Source: UBA4720 sp038227135 (GTDB lineage Bacteria; Gemmatimonadota; Gemmatimonadetes; Gemmatimonadales; Gemmatimonadaceae). From it: a stretch of DNA of 60,232 nt. The stretch spans positions 1-60,232 of the forward strand of contig JBBRQC010000014.1 of the NCBI GenBank assembly GCA_038227135.1, written 5' to 3'. The notes beneath the pieces were generated by a model. That model was not told the origin of the DNA, ran no database searches, and saw nothing but the letters and a program-made list of their open reading frames with translations. Below, piece after piece: positions 42,881 to 51,808 of this stretch. A program made the translations under genes and the position numbers. Position 1 is the stretch's first letter. The number at the start of each line of letters is the position of its first letter.

Positions 42881-44761
42881 ATGTTGCAGCGTCTCGTCGC
42901 GCTCACCCGCGCACCGGCAATTACCGCCCTCGTCCTGATCGCATCGATCTCAATCCCCTCGCAAGACGCCACTGCGCAGCGTCGACCGGTCAAACCGGTG
43001 TCGGCACCAGTGGTGAGCTCGAATTCGCGCGTCAAGGGGATCTGGGAGTCGGTCAGCTACAACCAGGACCTCGAGCTCACGAGCGTGTACTTCGTCACGC
43101 CGAAGGTCGGTTGGGTATCGGGCCAGGGCGGTACCATACTCAAGACGGTAGACGCCGGAGCTCACTGGACGGCGCAGCTCGGTGGTGATCCGTCAGGCGC
43201 GGCGGCGACGATTCGCGATCTCAGGTTCGTCGATCAGCGTCACGGCTTTGCGGTGCAGAACAACGGAGGCTCCGACCCTGCCCTGCTTCGCACCGTTGAC
43301 GGCCAGACGTGGCGGGCAAGCGGAACGGTTCCACAGCACCGCGGCGACTACATCTTCACGACTCCGACCATCGGCTTCACGTCGACACATAACGAGATCA
43401 GGAGAACCCGTGACGCCGGACGCTCGTGGCAGAAAGTGATGGACTGCGCCATGAACATCAACGTCAACGGATTGTCGCGAAACGTCCTCTGCGAGATCGA
43501 GAGTATCATGTTCCCGACACCACAGATTGGCTACGCCGCGGGCCAGGCACCGGGAGGCATTAACGGAGTATTCCTCGCCAAAACCACTGACGGTGGGAAC
43601 ACGTGGGCGATTTCGCACGTGCTCGATGAAGAGGCGATTCGCGGGGGTTACATCTTTTTCACCGATCCGAACACAGGGTTCGCCTGCACGTACGGCGGAA
43701 AGTTTTTCTCAACAACAGATGGGGGAAGAAACTGGGATGGAGTAGCAGGCGTGTTCTGCGGCGGTGGTGTCCACCACGCGGGGTTCGCGGACCCGCAGAC
43801 CGGTTGGACCCTCGAGTCCCGCCGCTGGAATTACACCACGGATGGCGGTAGGACGTGGGGTTCTCGCGAGATGACTTTCCCCGCAGGAGTGAATGGATTC
43901 AGTCTTCCGCGTCGCGATCGCGGCTATGCGGTCGGCGATCACGGCATGGTGTACCGCTACAGCATCGTTCCCGTCAGCTACAGCGCCCCCAACTCGATGG
44001 ACGCTCCGGTTGTAGGATCGTTCGATTCCCCGCTCGACAACCAGGTAGAAGAGTTCGTCTCTGAGGTCGAGGCATTTTCGGCCGAGAGCGGCGGGCCAGC
44101 TGGGGGGGGGAGCGGGGGAATGGGCGCATCGGGTTCCGGGAGCGCGAACGGGTCCAACGGAGGCGACGCAAACAGCACCGGCGGAGGCAGCGCAGCGGGT
44201 GGCAACAGCGCTGACGCCAGTACTGGTGGGAGTGCGTTCGATGCCGGCGCTGGCTCGGCCGGCGCGAGGGGCAAGTCAAAGCGGGGCGGGAACAGACTCG
44301 GAAAGCTCCAGGCCCTGCTGGATGCGATAGGCACCACCATGCCCGATTTCCTCGGACGCTACCGCAATCTCAATCTGCTGTTCGAGGGAGCGCGCACGAC
44401 CGCCGGCTTGCCGAACTGGCTGCAGACAGTGAAAGGCGGACTGGCTGCGTTTCGGTCGTCGACTGACAAGGCCTCCGCGGCCGCAGCATTGGCGCAACTC
44501 GTGGGAGCAGCCGACAGTCTGAAGAATCAGACGCGCGTCGCATTCATGCAAAGCTCGTTTACACCCGGACCGGAGGACGCTGGATCTGGCTTCTCGTCCT
44601 CGGCTCCTGCCGCTGTCGGTGTAAGCGCCGCCGCCGCTCCCACAGGATCAGCGGTTGATTCAGCGAAGTCGGCTGTAGCGGATTCCGTCGCCAACGCTGC
44701 GAAGGAAGCTGCGAAGAAAAAATTGGGCGGGTTGTTGAAGAATCCGTTCGGGAAGCACTAG
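42881..44761 (+). CDS. Exported YCF48/BNR beta-propeller protein with glycine-rich linker
   Basis: A 626-residue secreted protein. A signal peptide (LTRAPAITALVLIASIS) is followed by a YCF48-like propeller of repeats containing VYFVTPKVGWVSGQGGTILKTVDAGAHWTAQ, TTDGGNTWAI, STTDGGRNWDG and YTTDGGRTWGS up to about residue 370. A Gly/Ser/Asn-rich linker (about 405-465) contains a run of nine G bases (44102-44110). The C-terminal 160 residues form an alpha-helical part ending in KKLGGLLKNPFGKH. YCF48 repeats act as protein-protein platforms in other systems. Start ATG 42881 follows ACGGAGG. First gene of the exported operon. Confidence 0.85.
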   Translation: MLQRLVALTRAPAITALVLIASISIPSQDATAQRRPVKPVSAPVVSSNSRVKGIWESVSYNQDLELTSVYFVTPKVGWVSGQGGTILKTVDAGAHWTAQLGGDPSGAAATIRDLRFVDQRHGFAVQNNGGSDPALLRTVDGQTWRASGTVPQHRGDYIFTTPTIGFTSTHNEIRRTRDAGRSWQKVMDCAMNINVNGLSRNVLCEIESIMFPTPQIGYAAGQAPGGINGVFLAKTTDGGNTWAISHVLDEEAIRGGYIFFTDPNTGFACTYGGKFFSTTDGGRNWDGVAGVFCGGGVHHAGFADPQTGWTLESRRWNYTTDGGRTWGSREMTFPAGVNGFSLPRRDRGYAVGDHGMVYRYSIVPVSYSAPNSMDAPVVGSFDSPLDNQVEEFVSEVEAFSAESGGPAGGGSGGMGASGSGSANGSNGGDANSTGGGSAAGGNSADASTGGSAFDAGAGSAGARGKSKRGGNRLGKLQALLDAIGTTMPDFLGRYRNLNLLFEGARTTAGLPNWLQTVKGGLAAFRSSTDKASAAAALAQLVGAADSLKNQTRVAFMQSSFTPGPEDAGSGFSSSAPAAVGVSAAAAPTGSAVDSAKSAVADSVANAAKEAAKKKLGGLLKNPFGKH

Positions 44762-44825
44762 ACAGCGCGGAACCCACGGCTCACACGACTCAGCGCAACC
44801 GACCACACAATCCAGGCCCCCAGTC

Positions 44826-47006
44826 ATGATGGAATCGCGCTTTTCCTCAATCGCATTGATCGTCTCGATGACACTCTACGCTCCGGGAGTGTATGCACAG
44901 AAACCGAGCGACCCGTGCTGCGCCATAGTCGCTGTCGACGCAGGTAGCGGCCTTGTAACCGCAAAGATCAGCGCCAGCGGAAATATTTTCGAGTTCAAGC
45001 CGAACAACCCCGCGATTCTGGCCGGACTAAAACCCGGCCAGGGCGTGTACGCCAATTTTGCGAGACATCAGGCGTCGCTCGACGGCCGAACCCTGTGCTG
45101 CACCATTATTACCGGCCCTCAGCCCGCTGCCGCGACGCCGATCGTTCGAGGACCCGTTACGCCGGCTCAGCCCACCACCGCCATGGCTTCCTCGGGATCC
45201 GCTTCCAAGAATCCATTGAGCGCGAATACGCGTCCGTTGGCGACCACGATCGAACCCATTCGACTGCCAAGCATCAGCTACGGCACACCCCAACCGGCCC
45301 AAACCGGGCGGCAGCCCAACGACGTGTCGGAGTTGCGTCCGATGACGGCACGCATTGCGGGACGTGACGTGACGAGCAAGGTGCTGCGGCTTCGCGGGAT
45401 TGCCGGCATCGAAGGGGCATCGCCGCAGGACCTGCCGGAAGGTGCTCGTCGCCTTCTCGCCATTCACGTCCGCAAGCTCGCGGCAAATCAGTCGCAGGAC
45501 TACATCGTCAACACCACCCTCGCCGCACAGTGGATGGCCACGCATCCCGTGCCTGCGGATATCAAACCGCCTGAGTCCGGAAACAGTCATTCCGGCTGCA
45601 GCTCGATCTCCATGAAATGCGCCTCGGAAGCAGAAAAACACGCTGTGGACCAGGGTTCACAGGAGTGGGAGAAGCTCAGACAGCAGGCCCAGGGCGTCTG
45701 GGATCACGCGTCCGACGAGTTGACTCACGACTGGAACATGGCTCAGGACTGCTTCGCCGATGAGACGCTCCCGCTCAACGGGATCCCGGTGAAATTCTCG
45801 ATCACACCGAATCTGACCATCCCGCTCTCGTCGGTCGCGAACGGAGCCGGCATAAAGTCTTCGTTCAGCGCTGGCGGCGCGTCTGGCAAAGTTGACGGAA
45901 GCGTTGGACTCGGATTCCCGCTCGAGGGGGACTTCGTAGCGCAGCTCGACCTTTTCTACATCCCGTGTCTGCCCTTCGTCGTGCGGCCGAAGTCAATCGC
46001 AGCCGATGGTACAATGCTCGTCGGCGAAAAGCTCACTGCCAGTGTGACCGCCACTGGAGCGTTCGACAAGACATTCAAGATTCCGCCGACCGGCGGGCCG
46101 AAGATTCCCATCCAGATGATCCCTATCGTAATCGCGGGAGTTCCAGTCGCCGAGCTGGATGTGAGCGCCTACATCGAGGGGAACATCGAAGTTGGTGGAA
46201 CTGGAAAGGCGGATGGGCATTTCGAGCTGAGCGATCCCCATAAGGCGAGCTTTTCATTCGCCTGCGACGGTGGCGGGTGTACGTCGCAAATGAGACCCGT
46301 CGCCGATCCGACGACCGTGATGGAATCCGCCGAGATCAAGGGCCAGGTATTCGTCAAGCCGTCCATCTACACGGCGCTGCAGCTCGACTTCGACTACGAT
46401 CTCCTCAGCGCGAGGGCGGGGCCGCAGCCATACCTGCTCGGCATGGCGTCAGGGTGCGTGGAAGGATCCGCGCAGCAGGCGAGCAACGGTACATCCACGT
46501 CCGAAGAAAACCATGCGCTTACCGCTGATCTCGATTGGGGGATGGAAGTCCGGGCCGAGGCTCTCGTTGCGGAGCATATCGTGGGCAAGCCGTACGTCCA
46601 TTCGGTCACCGGAGACAAACACCTCTGGTTCCGTGATCTCGCGCCTGGTGGCTCGACTGCTCTCGTTGCAAACGTCCAGAGTTTAGGATCGGCGGCTGCG
46701 AGCAAGCCCGCGTCGTACAAGCTGAAGATGCCAGCGTGCTATCCCTACACGAACAAGATTCAGTACCGCGTGTCATGGACCGGCGGAGCTACTCCCGCGC
46801 CGAACTCACTCTGCAAGTGGCAGGACAAGGGTGTCGGCACTTGTCAGGCGGATCCGACCAAGGATCTCGTGATCAACCTCACGTGGCCCGTTGCGGGCAA
46901 CTACTCACTCACTGTGGTCCCGGTGACGGATGAACACCACCGCTCCTTCTCCTCCGCTCCACAAGTCGTTCCGGTGACGGTGGCAGCGGCTCCAGGCGGG
47001 GGATGA
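44826..47006 (+). CDS. Exported multi-domain protein with CC-CC domain
   Basis: A 726-residue secreted protein. After a signal peptide comes a domain (residues 29-98) with paired cysteines Cys31-Cys32 and Cys91-Cys92, also found in the next gene. A Pro/Thr linker, a helical region and a large beta-rich part with several Cys follow, ending in a Fn3-like domain (NYSLTVVPVTDEHHRSF). The middle contains SGKVDGSVGLGFPLEGDF, which suggests a beta-solenoid or barrel-like fold. No family recognised. Same transcript as its neighbours by close spacing. Confidence 0.7.
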   Translation: MMESRFSSIALIVSMTLYAPGVYAQKPSDPCCAIVAVDAGSGLVTAKISASGNIFEFKPNNPAILAGLKPGQGVYANFARHQASLDGRTLCCTIITGPQPAAATPIVRGPVTPAQPTTAMASSGSASKNPLSANTRPLATTIEPIRLPSISYGTPQPAQTGRQPNDVSELRPMTARIAGRDVTSKVLRLRGIAGIEGASPQDLPEGARRLLAIHVRKLAANQSQDYIVNTTLAAQWMATHPVPADIKPPESGNSHSGCSSISMKCASEAEKHAVDQGSQEWEKLRQQAQGVWDHASDELTHDWNMAQDCFADETLPLNGIPVKFSITPNLTIPLSSVANGAGIKSSFSAGGASGKVDGSVGLGFPLEGDFVAQLDLFYIPCLPFVVRPKSIAADGTMLVGEKLTASVTATGAFDKTFKIPPTGGPKIPIQMIPIVIAGVPVAELDVSAYIEGNIEVGGTGKADGHFELSDPHKASFSFACDGGGCTSQMRPVADPTTVMESAEIKGQVFVKPSIYTALQLDFDYDLLSARAGPQPYLLGMASGCVEGSAQQASNGTSTSEENHALTADLDWGMEVRAEALVAEHIVGKPYVHSVTGDKHLWFRDLAPGGSTALVANVQSLGSAAASKPASYKLKMPACYPYTNKIQYRVSWTGGATPAPNSLCKWQDKGVGTCQADPTKDLVINLTWPVAGNYSLTVVPVTDEHHRSFSSAPQVVPVTVAAAPGGG

Positions 47007-47010
47007 GTCC

Positions 47011-47523
47011 ATGATGAACAGGACGTTTTTCACCCGGGTCGCATTGGTCACGAGCTTTGCGCTGGCGGTCGCGACCAGGTCGAGCGCACAGTCAATTCCC
47101 CCCGCGTGTTGCCACATTGCCGCGATAGACGTGGCCAGCGGAATTGTCACCGCGAAACCGATCGAAACGGGCGCTGCCTTCAAATTCAAATTCGATTCAG
47201 GGGTGCTACCAAACACGCTCAAGGTGGATCAGCTGGTCTGGGCGCGCGGAGGAAAGGTCTCACTGAACGGAACCACGAACTGCTGCACGATTCTTCCCGG
47301 CTCCTCCAAGACGCGAGGCCTGCTCGGAATCGGGAGCTCGCGAAGTCCAGAGACATCGTACTCCGCGGAATCCACGTCGCACGTGCGAGAGTGCGACCAG
47401 ATTGCCCTTCGCAGCTCGCCGCGTGGCGGACAGAAGTGCGTTCCAAAATCGACGATGATCTCGAGCGGCAAGAATCCCGATGGATCCGACGCTACCTACA
47501 GCTGGACGTGCGTTTGTAGCTAG
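47011..47523 (+). CDS. Exported CC-CC domain protein
   Basis: A 170-residue secreted protein. After its signal peptide, residues 30-98 repeat the domain seen at the N-terminus of the preceding gene, with Cys33-Cys34 and Cys91-Cys92 and the shared patterns GIVTAK, TAF-like KFKF and CCTI. A basic, Cys-containing tail (CDQIALRSSPRGGQKC... and YSWTCVCS) ends it. It begins 4 nt after the preceding stop, so they are cotranslated. I do not know a named family for the domain. Confidence 0.7.
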   Translation: MMNRTFFTRVALVTSFALAVATRSSAQSIPPACCHIAAIDVASGIVTAKPIETGAAFKFKFDSGVLPNTLKVDQLVWARGGKVSLNGTTNCCTILPGSSKTRGLLGIGSSRSPETSYSAESTSHVRECDQIALRSSPRGGQKCVPKSTMISSGKNPDGSDATYSWTCVCS

Positions 47524-47605
47524 GCCCGCGCTGAACTTCATTGCTTCCACCCGCACGAGACGAAATCGCGACCGCCACCGTACACCATCCCGAACTGGAG
47601 ATCAG

Positions 47606-48559
47606 ATGCTTTTCAACACAGAAACAGGCACAGCAACAGGGTCTCGCATTGGGCCCAGGCTCTCCTTCATGCTTCTGCTGGTCTCGTTGTTCGCTGTCGC
47701 CGGCGAAGTGGGCGCACAGGGCGGAGGATTGCCGAGCAACCACACTGCCAAGCCAGCGGACAAGCCGACGGTCACCCCGAAGAAGCCAGTAACTCTCGAC
47801 AACATCAACCTGCAGTTCAAATCCATCGAGGCGTCAGAGGGCTCTACGGCGCAGGCGATGCGCGGCATTATGTCGTCCCCTAACGAGAATCCGGGTGGCG
47901 AAAAGGACGCTCCCTTCGTCGCGCCCGCTCACAGCGCGGCGGTGGCGGGACTGCGGGTCGCAAGAGCGGACATGACCAGCTACAAGGTGAACGAAGTCAG
48001 TCGCGACCCTAAGGCCCAGGACTACCTGAACGCAATCAGGTCCGCGCTCGGGGGATTCGAGATCAAGACTGCTTTGCTTGCAGGACACAAGTACATGCTG
48101 GCCAGCTGCGTCGGCATCAAGGTCAGCGCTGGCGAATTCTCACTCAAGGTGCCCGATCCCGACGTGCGAATCGAGAATACCGGCATCGTGGTCACCTTTG
48201 CCATTCCCCACGTCGAGATGTCGGCAGTCAAGTTTCGCTTTCGGCCTGACGTGACCGATGCCGTGCAGCCGTGCCATTTCAGCGGAAGGTACGGGATCGG
48301 AGCGAGCGCCGATAACGTTGCGCTAGAGCTTCATTTCGATCCGATCCTCGATGCCGAAAAATGCAAAGTCGGAAGCCTGGGCCACGTGTCTACCACCTGG
48401 AGGATTGGCCATCTGCGCATGTCGCCGCTGCCGCCGGATGTCGTGGACCTCGGTGCGGGCATCGTGGAAGATGCACTGAATCTTGGAAGCAACTTCAGCA
48501 TTGTGGACCGCATTGTCGCCGGTTTGAATGGATTTGCGGGCACCCAATGTCACAAGTGA
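47606..48559 (+). CDS. Exported protein of unknown function
   Basis: A 317-residue secreted protein. A signal peptide (LSFMLLLVSLFAVAGEVGAQ) is followed by a Pro/Lys linker and a globular part (about 75-317) containing a beta-rich core (KVPDPDVRIENTGIVVTFAIPHVEMSAVKFRFRPD) and four Cys, probably in disulfides. No family recognised. ATG 47606 has a GGAG 7 nt upstream. Last gene of the rightward exported operon; it is convergent with the Omp85-like gene, 15 nt away. Confidence 0.6.
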   Translation: MLFNTETGTATGSRIGPRLSFMLLLVSLFAVAGEVGAQGGGLPSNHTAKPADKPTVTPKKPVTLDNINLQFKSIEASEGSTAQAMRGIMSSPNENPGGEKDAPFVAPAHSAAVAGLRVARADMTSYKVNEVSRDPKAQDYLNAIRSALGGFEIKTALLAGHKYMLASCVGIKVSAGEFSLKVPDPDVRIENTGIVVTFAIPHVEMSAVKFRFRPDVTDAVQPCHFSGRYGIGASADNVALELHFDPILDAEKCKVGSLGHVSTTWRIGHLRMSPLPPDVVDLGAGIVEDALNLGSNFSIVDRIVAGLNGFAGTQCHK

Positions 48560-48574
48560 GGCGCGGGTGGAGAG

Positions 48575-50935
48575 CTAGAACCGCGCCTCGACGTACAGAT
48601 TCGTGCGCACCGCTTTCTCAGGATAGATGCCTTTCGCGACGTCGATCCGAATCAGACCGTCCATGAATGACGCGCCGATGCCGGCGCCACTCAGCGGTCG
48701 TCCCGGGTGGGCGAAGTTCGTGCGGCTCCCCGCCCAGCCAAGGTCACCGAAGACGATCTTGCGGAACCCCGGCCAGCCCGTGCCGAGCTCGGCGCTGGTC
48801 ATCCAGAAGGAATCGCCGATTGCCGCGCCAGCCCTCTGGCCGCGGACCGTCTGAACGCCGCCCAGGAAGAATTGCTTCTGTATCGGGAGATGTCCGCCCG
48901 ATGTGCCGGCGCCGAGTGTCAGAGCTCCGTCAACCGAACGATCCAATCCGTGCGACAGAGTCGTCTGCACTGAGCCGCGAGAGTAATCGAACGTTCCGGT
49001 TCCACCCTCGGCCTTGATGTCGGTCAACGCGCGGAATCCGTGAGGATCGAGCCCGTACGAAGAATGATGCGCTGCTGCCAGCCCAACAATCTTTCCGTTC
49101 ATCGCATCGATATTCGTGAGTTTGCCATTCACGCCGCTCGGATGAGCGATCGAGAATTCCGTCCCCACGGTCGCGTCGAACTGCTGCTCGGCGAAAAGCC
49201 GCCAAGTGTTGATGAGTCCATAGTCTTTCTGCCCCTTGAGCTCCGCGCCCCAGGTCCGATAGTAAAACCCTTCGTCGCGCCCGAAGAAAAGCGCTGACAG
49301 AGAGCTGCTGAACCCAAGCGGGTCACCCCAGTCGTTGGATGCGACGAGACGGCGGTAGGCGCCGCCACCAAAGGTGCGCCGGCCATCTGTGCGCTCGAGC
49401 GACAGCTCACCGTTGGGAGAGAGATCAGCCGCACCCAGTCGAAAGAGCGCGTGCGCGGAATAACCTCCTCCCAATACCTGATCGGCCGCTATACCCGTCG
49501 AAAAGCTTTCGACGCGATTGAAGCGGGTGTAGGGCAAGCCGTAGGAGATATCGATGCGCTCTGGTGCGAATCCCGGTTGCGCCCCGAGCGTCAGCGCCTC
49601 CGACACGAGCGCATCCCGCTCGGCGGATCCGAACACGGCTTCGCCGTCGTCATAGATCGATTTCGGAAGATCGGGCGAGCGCGCGAGTGCGATCGAGTCG
49701 CACGGAGTCACCACCCGAACGCGCAACGTCTCATCCGACCTGTACTGCGTGCGGATCCGCTCCGTTCCGTTCTTGCATTCGGAGCTGCGTCGCTCGCGCC
49801 GTGCTGCACGGGAGACTGAATCCCTCGCGGTGTCCGCGACTGCAACCGTCAGGTCGGGCATCGGATTCGTCCCGTTCACAGTCGCATAACTGAACCGCTG
49901 CTCGAGCTTGAACGGGATGTGCATGAAGCTGACCTGCGCGTCGCCTTCGACTGTCTGCGCGCGCGGCAGCCAGAACCTTCCTTCGTGCAGCCCGTACTCG
50001 ACTGTTATCGCGCTCACCATCGCCTTCATCGGCGTGATCATCGGTTTCACCCAGCGCGGTATGTCGTCGTCCGTGTCTGTAGAGCCTTTCGAGTCTTCGC
50101 TCGCTTCCTTGGCGACGGCCATGATGTCCATCTCCTGCGCCATGCGGTAGACGGCGCGCACAAGGTGCGCTGTCGATACGTCGAACCAGAGAGATCCGAC
50201 CGCGACATTCCATTTCGGTTGACGAGGGCGAATCAGCAGCTCGCGAAGCTCGATGCGCTGGCCGCCCGGCAGCTGAAAGCTCACCGAATCGCCCGATGCA
50301 TAGGTGTAGTAGGCTTCCGCCCCAGCGGCGAGCGGATGAATCATCTCATCTTCGCTGACGTCCGCCTTGGCGAGTCCAGACCCGATCCAAAGCGTTTCGC
50401 GGCCGGGGTAATACGGAATGTCACCGGCCGAGCCGAGGTTGATGTCTCCGTCTCCGACGCCTTCGATCATCGGGAAGGCGCTGCGCTGCCCCTTGACCTC
50501 GACGATTGCGCCCTTGTCGCGCTGCCACATCACATGCGTCGCCCGCTCGGCGCGCATCAGCAGGCGGTCGCGACCGATGCGCTTGAATCCCATCCCGACC
50601 GACATGCGCTCATAGGCGCTCGCATCATAACCCGTCAGCGTTGAATCCTGGGCGAGCCTCGCTTCCCGGGCCTGGAGGAGGAGATCTCGGGCTCGCGGAT
50701 CCTTGAATGCCGACGCAAGAACGGCCGGTGTAACCGGAGGACGTCTCGCGATGCGAATGGCCTTCCGCGCTGAGTCCCTCACTCGCGCTTTCGCCATCAT
50801 CGAATCCCGGCGCTCATCCCGGCTGTAGGCTATCGAATCGCGTTTCGCCCGCGCCATGCTGTCCTGTTTTTCCTTTCCGATCCGCAGTGTGACGCTTGAC
50901 TGCGCGAGGACTATGACGGCGAGAAGAGACAGCAT
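48575..50935 (-). CDS. Omp85-superfamily outer-membrane protein
   Basis: A 786-residue outer-membrane protein. The N-terminal region (about 20-420) is soluble and charged, unlike a POTRA series; the C-terminal 350 residues form a beta-barrel ending in LYVEARF with the aromatic terminal residue. The barrel has the Omp85 signature FFLGGVQTVRGQRAG near residue 680. It most resembles DUF5686-type Omp85 relatives. Possible roles are membrane-protein insertion or lipid handling. It starts 4 nt after the upstream OMP gene stop. Confidence 0.75.
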   Translation of the reverse strand: MLSLLAVIVLAQSSVTLRIGKEKQDSMARAKRDSIAYSRDERRDSMMAKARVRDSARKAIRIARRPPVTPAVLASAFKDPRARDLLLQAREARLAQDSTLTGYDASAYERMSVGMGFKRIGRDRLLMRAERATHVMWQRDKGAIVEVKGQRSAFPMIEGVGDGDINLGSAGDIPYYPGRETLWIGSGLAKADVSEDEMIHPLAAGAEAYYTYASGDSVSFQLPGGQRIELRELLIRPRQPKWNVAVGSLWFDVSTAHLVRAVYRMAQEMDIMAVAKEASEDSKGSTDTDDDIPRWVKPMITPMKAMVSAITVEYGLHEGRFWLPRAQTVEGDAQVSFMHIPFKLEQRFSYATVNGTNPMPDLTVAVADTARDSVSRAARRERRSSECKNGTERIRTQYRSDETLRVRVVTPCDSIALARSPDLPKSIYDDGEAVFGSAERDALVSEALTLGAQPGFAPERIDISYGLPYTRFNRVESFSTGIAADQVLGGGYSAHALFRLGAADLSPNGELSLERTDGRRTFGGGAYRRLVASNDWGDPLGFSSSLSALFFGRDEGFYYRTWGAELKGQKDYGLINTWRLFAEQQFDATVGTEFSIAHPSGVNGKLTNIDAMNGKIVGLAAAHHSSYGLDPHGFRALTDIKAEGGTGTFDYSRGSVQTTLSHGLDRSVDGALTLGAGTSGGHLPIQKQFFLGGVQTVRGQRAGAAIGDSFWMTSAELGTGWPGFRKIVFGDLGWAGSRTNFAHPGRPLSGAGIGASFMDGLIRIDVAKGIYPEKAVRTNLYVEARF

Positions 50936-50938
50936 GAT

Positions 50939-51664
50939 CTAGTGTCCTGTGCTCCCTGGGACGGCGAGCTGGAATCCGAGCTGCCAGATGACCATGTCCG
51001 TCTTGCTGCTCCGTGGATGGAGCGTGATCGATCCGTCCGGATTGTCGGTGATGTCGCCCCTCGTCAGATATGTCGCGCGTCCACCGTAGTAGTATTTGCC
51101 GCCGAAATTGAAGGCTCCGCTCGTACCGAATGGGATCTGAATGCCCCCACCGAAGATCCACGCATGCGAGCCATCGTGGGCGTTCTGATTCGAGACGGAT
51201 TGGAATTGTCCATTCGGATCACTCAGCGTGGACGTCGTGGAAAAATCGGTGTAGGCGATCGCCGCGTTGGCGTAAGGACGGAACGGACCGTCGGGAATCA
51301 TGATCTGTGATCCGATCGCACCCCAGGAGATATTGTTCGTCGTCTCCAGGTTGAGTGGAATTCGCCCCGTAATCCCGAAGAACGACGCATCCTTCCGCTC
51401 TCTGGCGTACTGGACGCTGCCGGCGTCCGCGCGAATGCTCAGGAATCCCTTGTAGTCGAGATTGTACATGCCATTGAGATTGAGGCCCCAACCACGTCCA
51501 ACGTTGCTGGCGAATTCGCCTTTCGGCTGCGATATCACGCCATCACCTCCGAACGAGAACCGTGACGGGCCCGACGCAGCGATCGGGATGACCTGCGCTC
51601 CGGCAGCTGTAGCGCACGCGAAAATGGAAGCTGTGCTCAGTACCGAGACGGCCTTTAACCACAT
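50939..51664 (-). CDS. Outer-membrane beta-barrel protein
   Basis: A 241-residue protein with a signal peptide (KAVSVLSTASIFACATAAGAQ) and a repeating pattern of alternating hydrophobic strands and turns (NLNGMYNLDYKGFLSIRADAG, PYANAAIAYTDFSTTST, FNFGGKYYYGGRATYL) ending in WQLGFQLAVPG. It fits the OmpA-like/OMP_b-brl class of small barrels. ATG 51664; the frame upstream to 51724 has no signal character. Coupled to the Omp85-like gene downstream. Confidence 0.78.
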   Translation of the reverse strand: MWLKAVSVLSTASIFACATAAGAQVIPIAASGPSRFSFGGDGVISQPKGEFASNVGRGWGLNLNGMYNLDYKGFLSIRADAGSVQYARERKDASFFGITGRIPLNLETTNNISWGAIGSQIMIPDGPFRPYANAAIAYTDFSTTSTLSDPNGQFQSVSNQNAHDGSHAWIFGGGIQIPFGTSGAFNFGGKYYYGGRATYLTRGDITDNPDGSITLHPRSSKTDMVIWQLGFQLAVPGSTGH

Positions 51665-51808
51665 ACTTTCTCCCTCTGGCTTGGAACCAGCATTGTCGGG
51701 TGCGGTGATCCCATGACGCGCCAATGCTAATTCATTTTACGATAACGGGTTATGGAGAGTTTCAGATTACCTGAGCTCCATTCTGCCCCTTGATACCCGC
51801 GATTCTCG

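Noticed and set aside
43193..43618. Long minus-strand open frames opposite the YCF48 gene and throughout the window.
   Set aside because: They mirror GC-rich codons of real genes, with no ribosome site or domain, so they are shadow frames.
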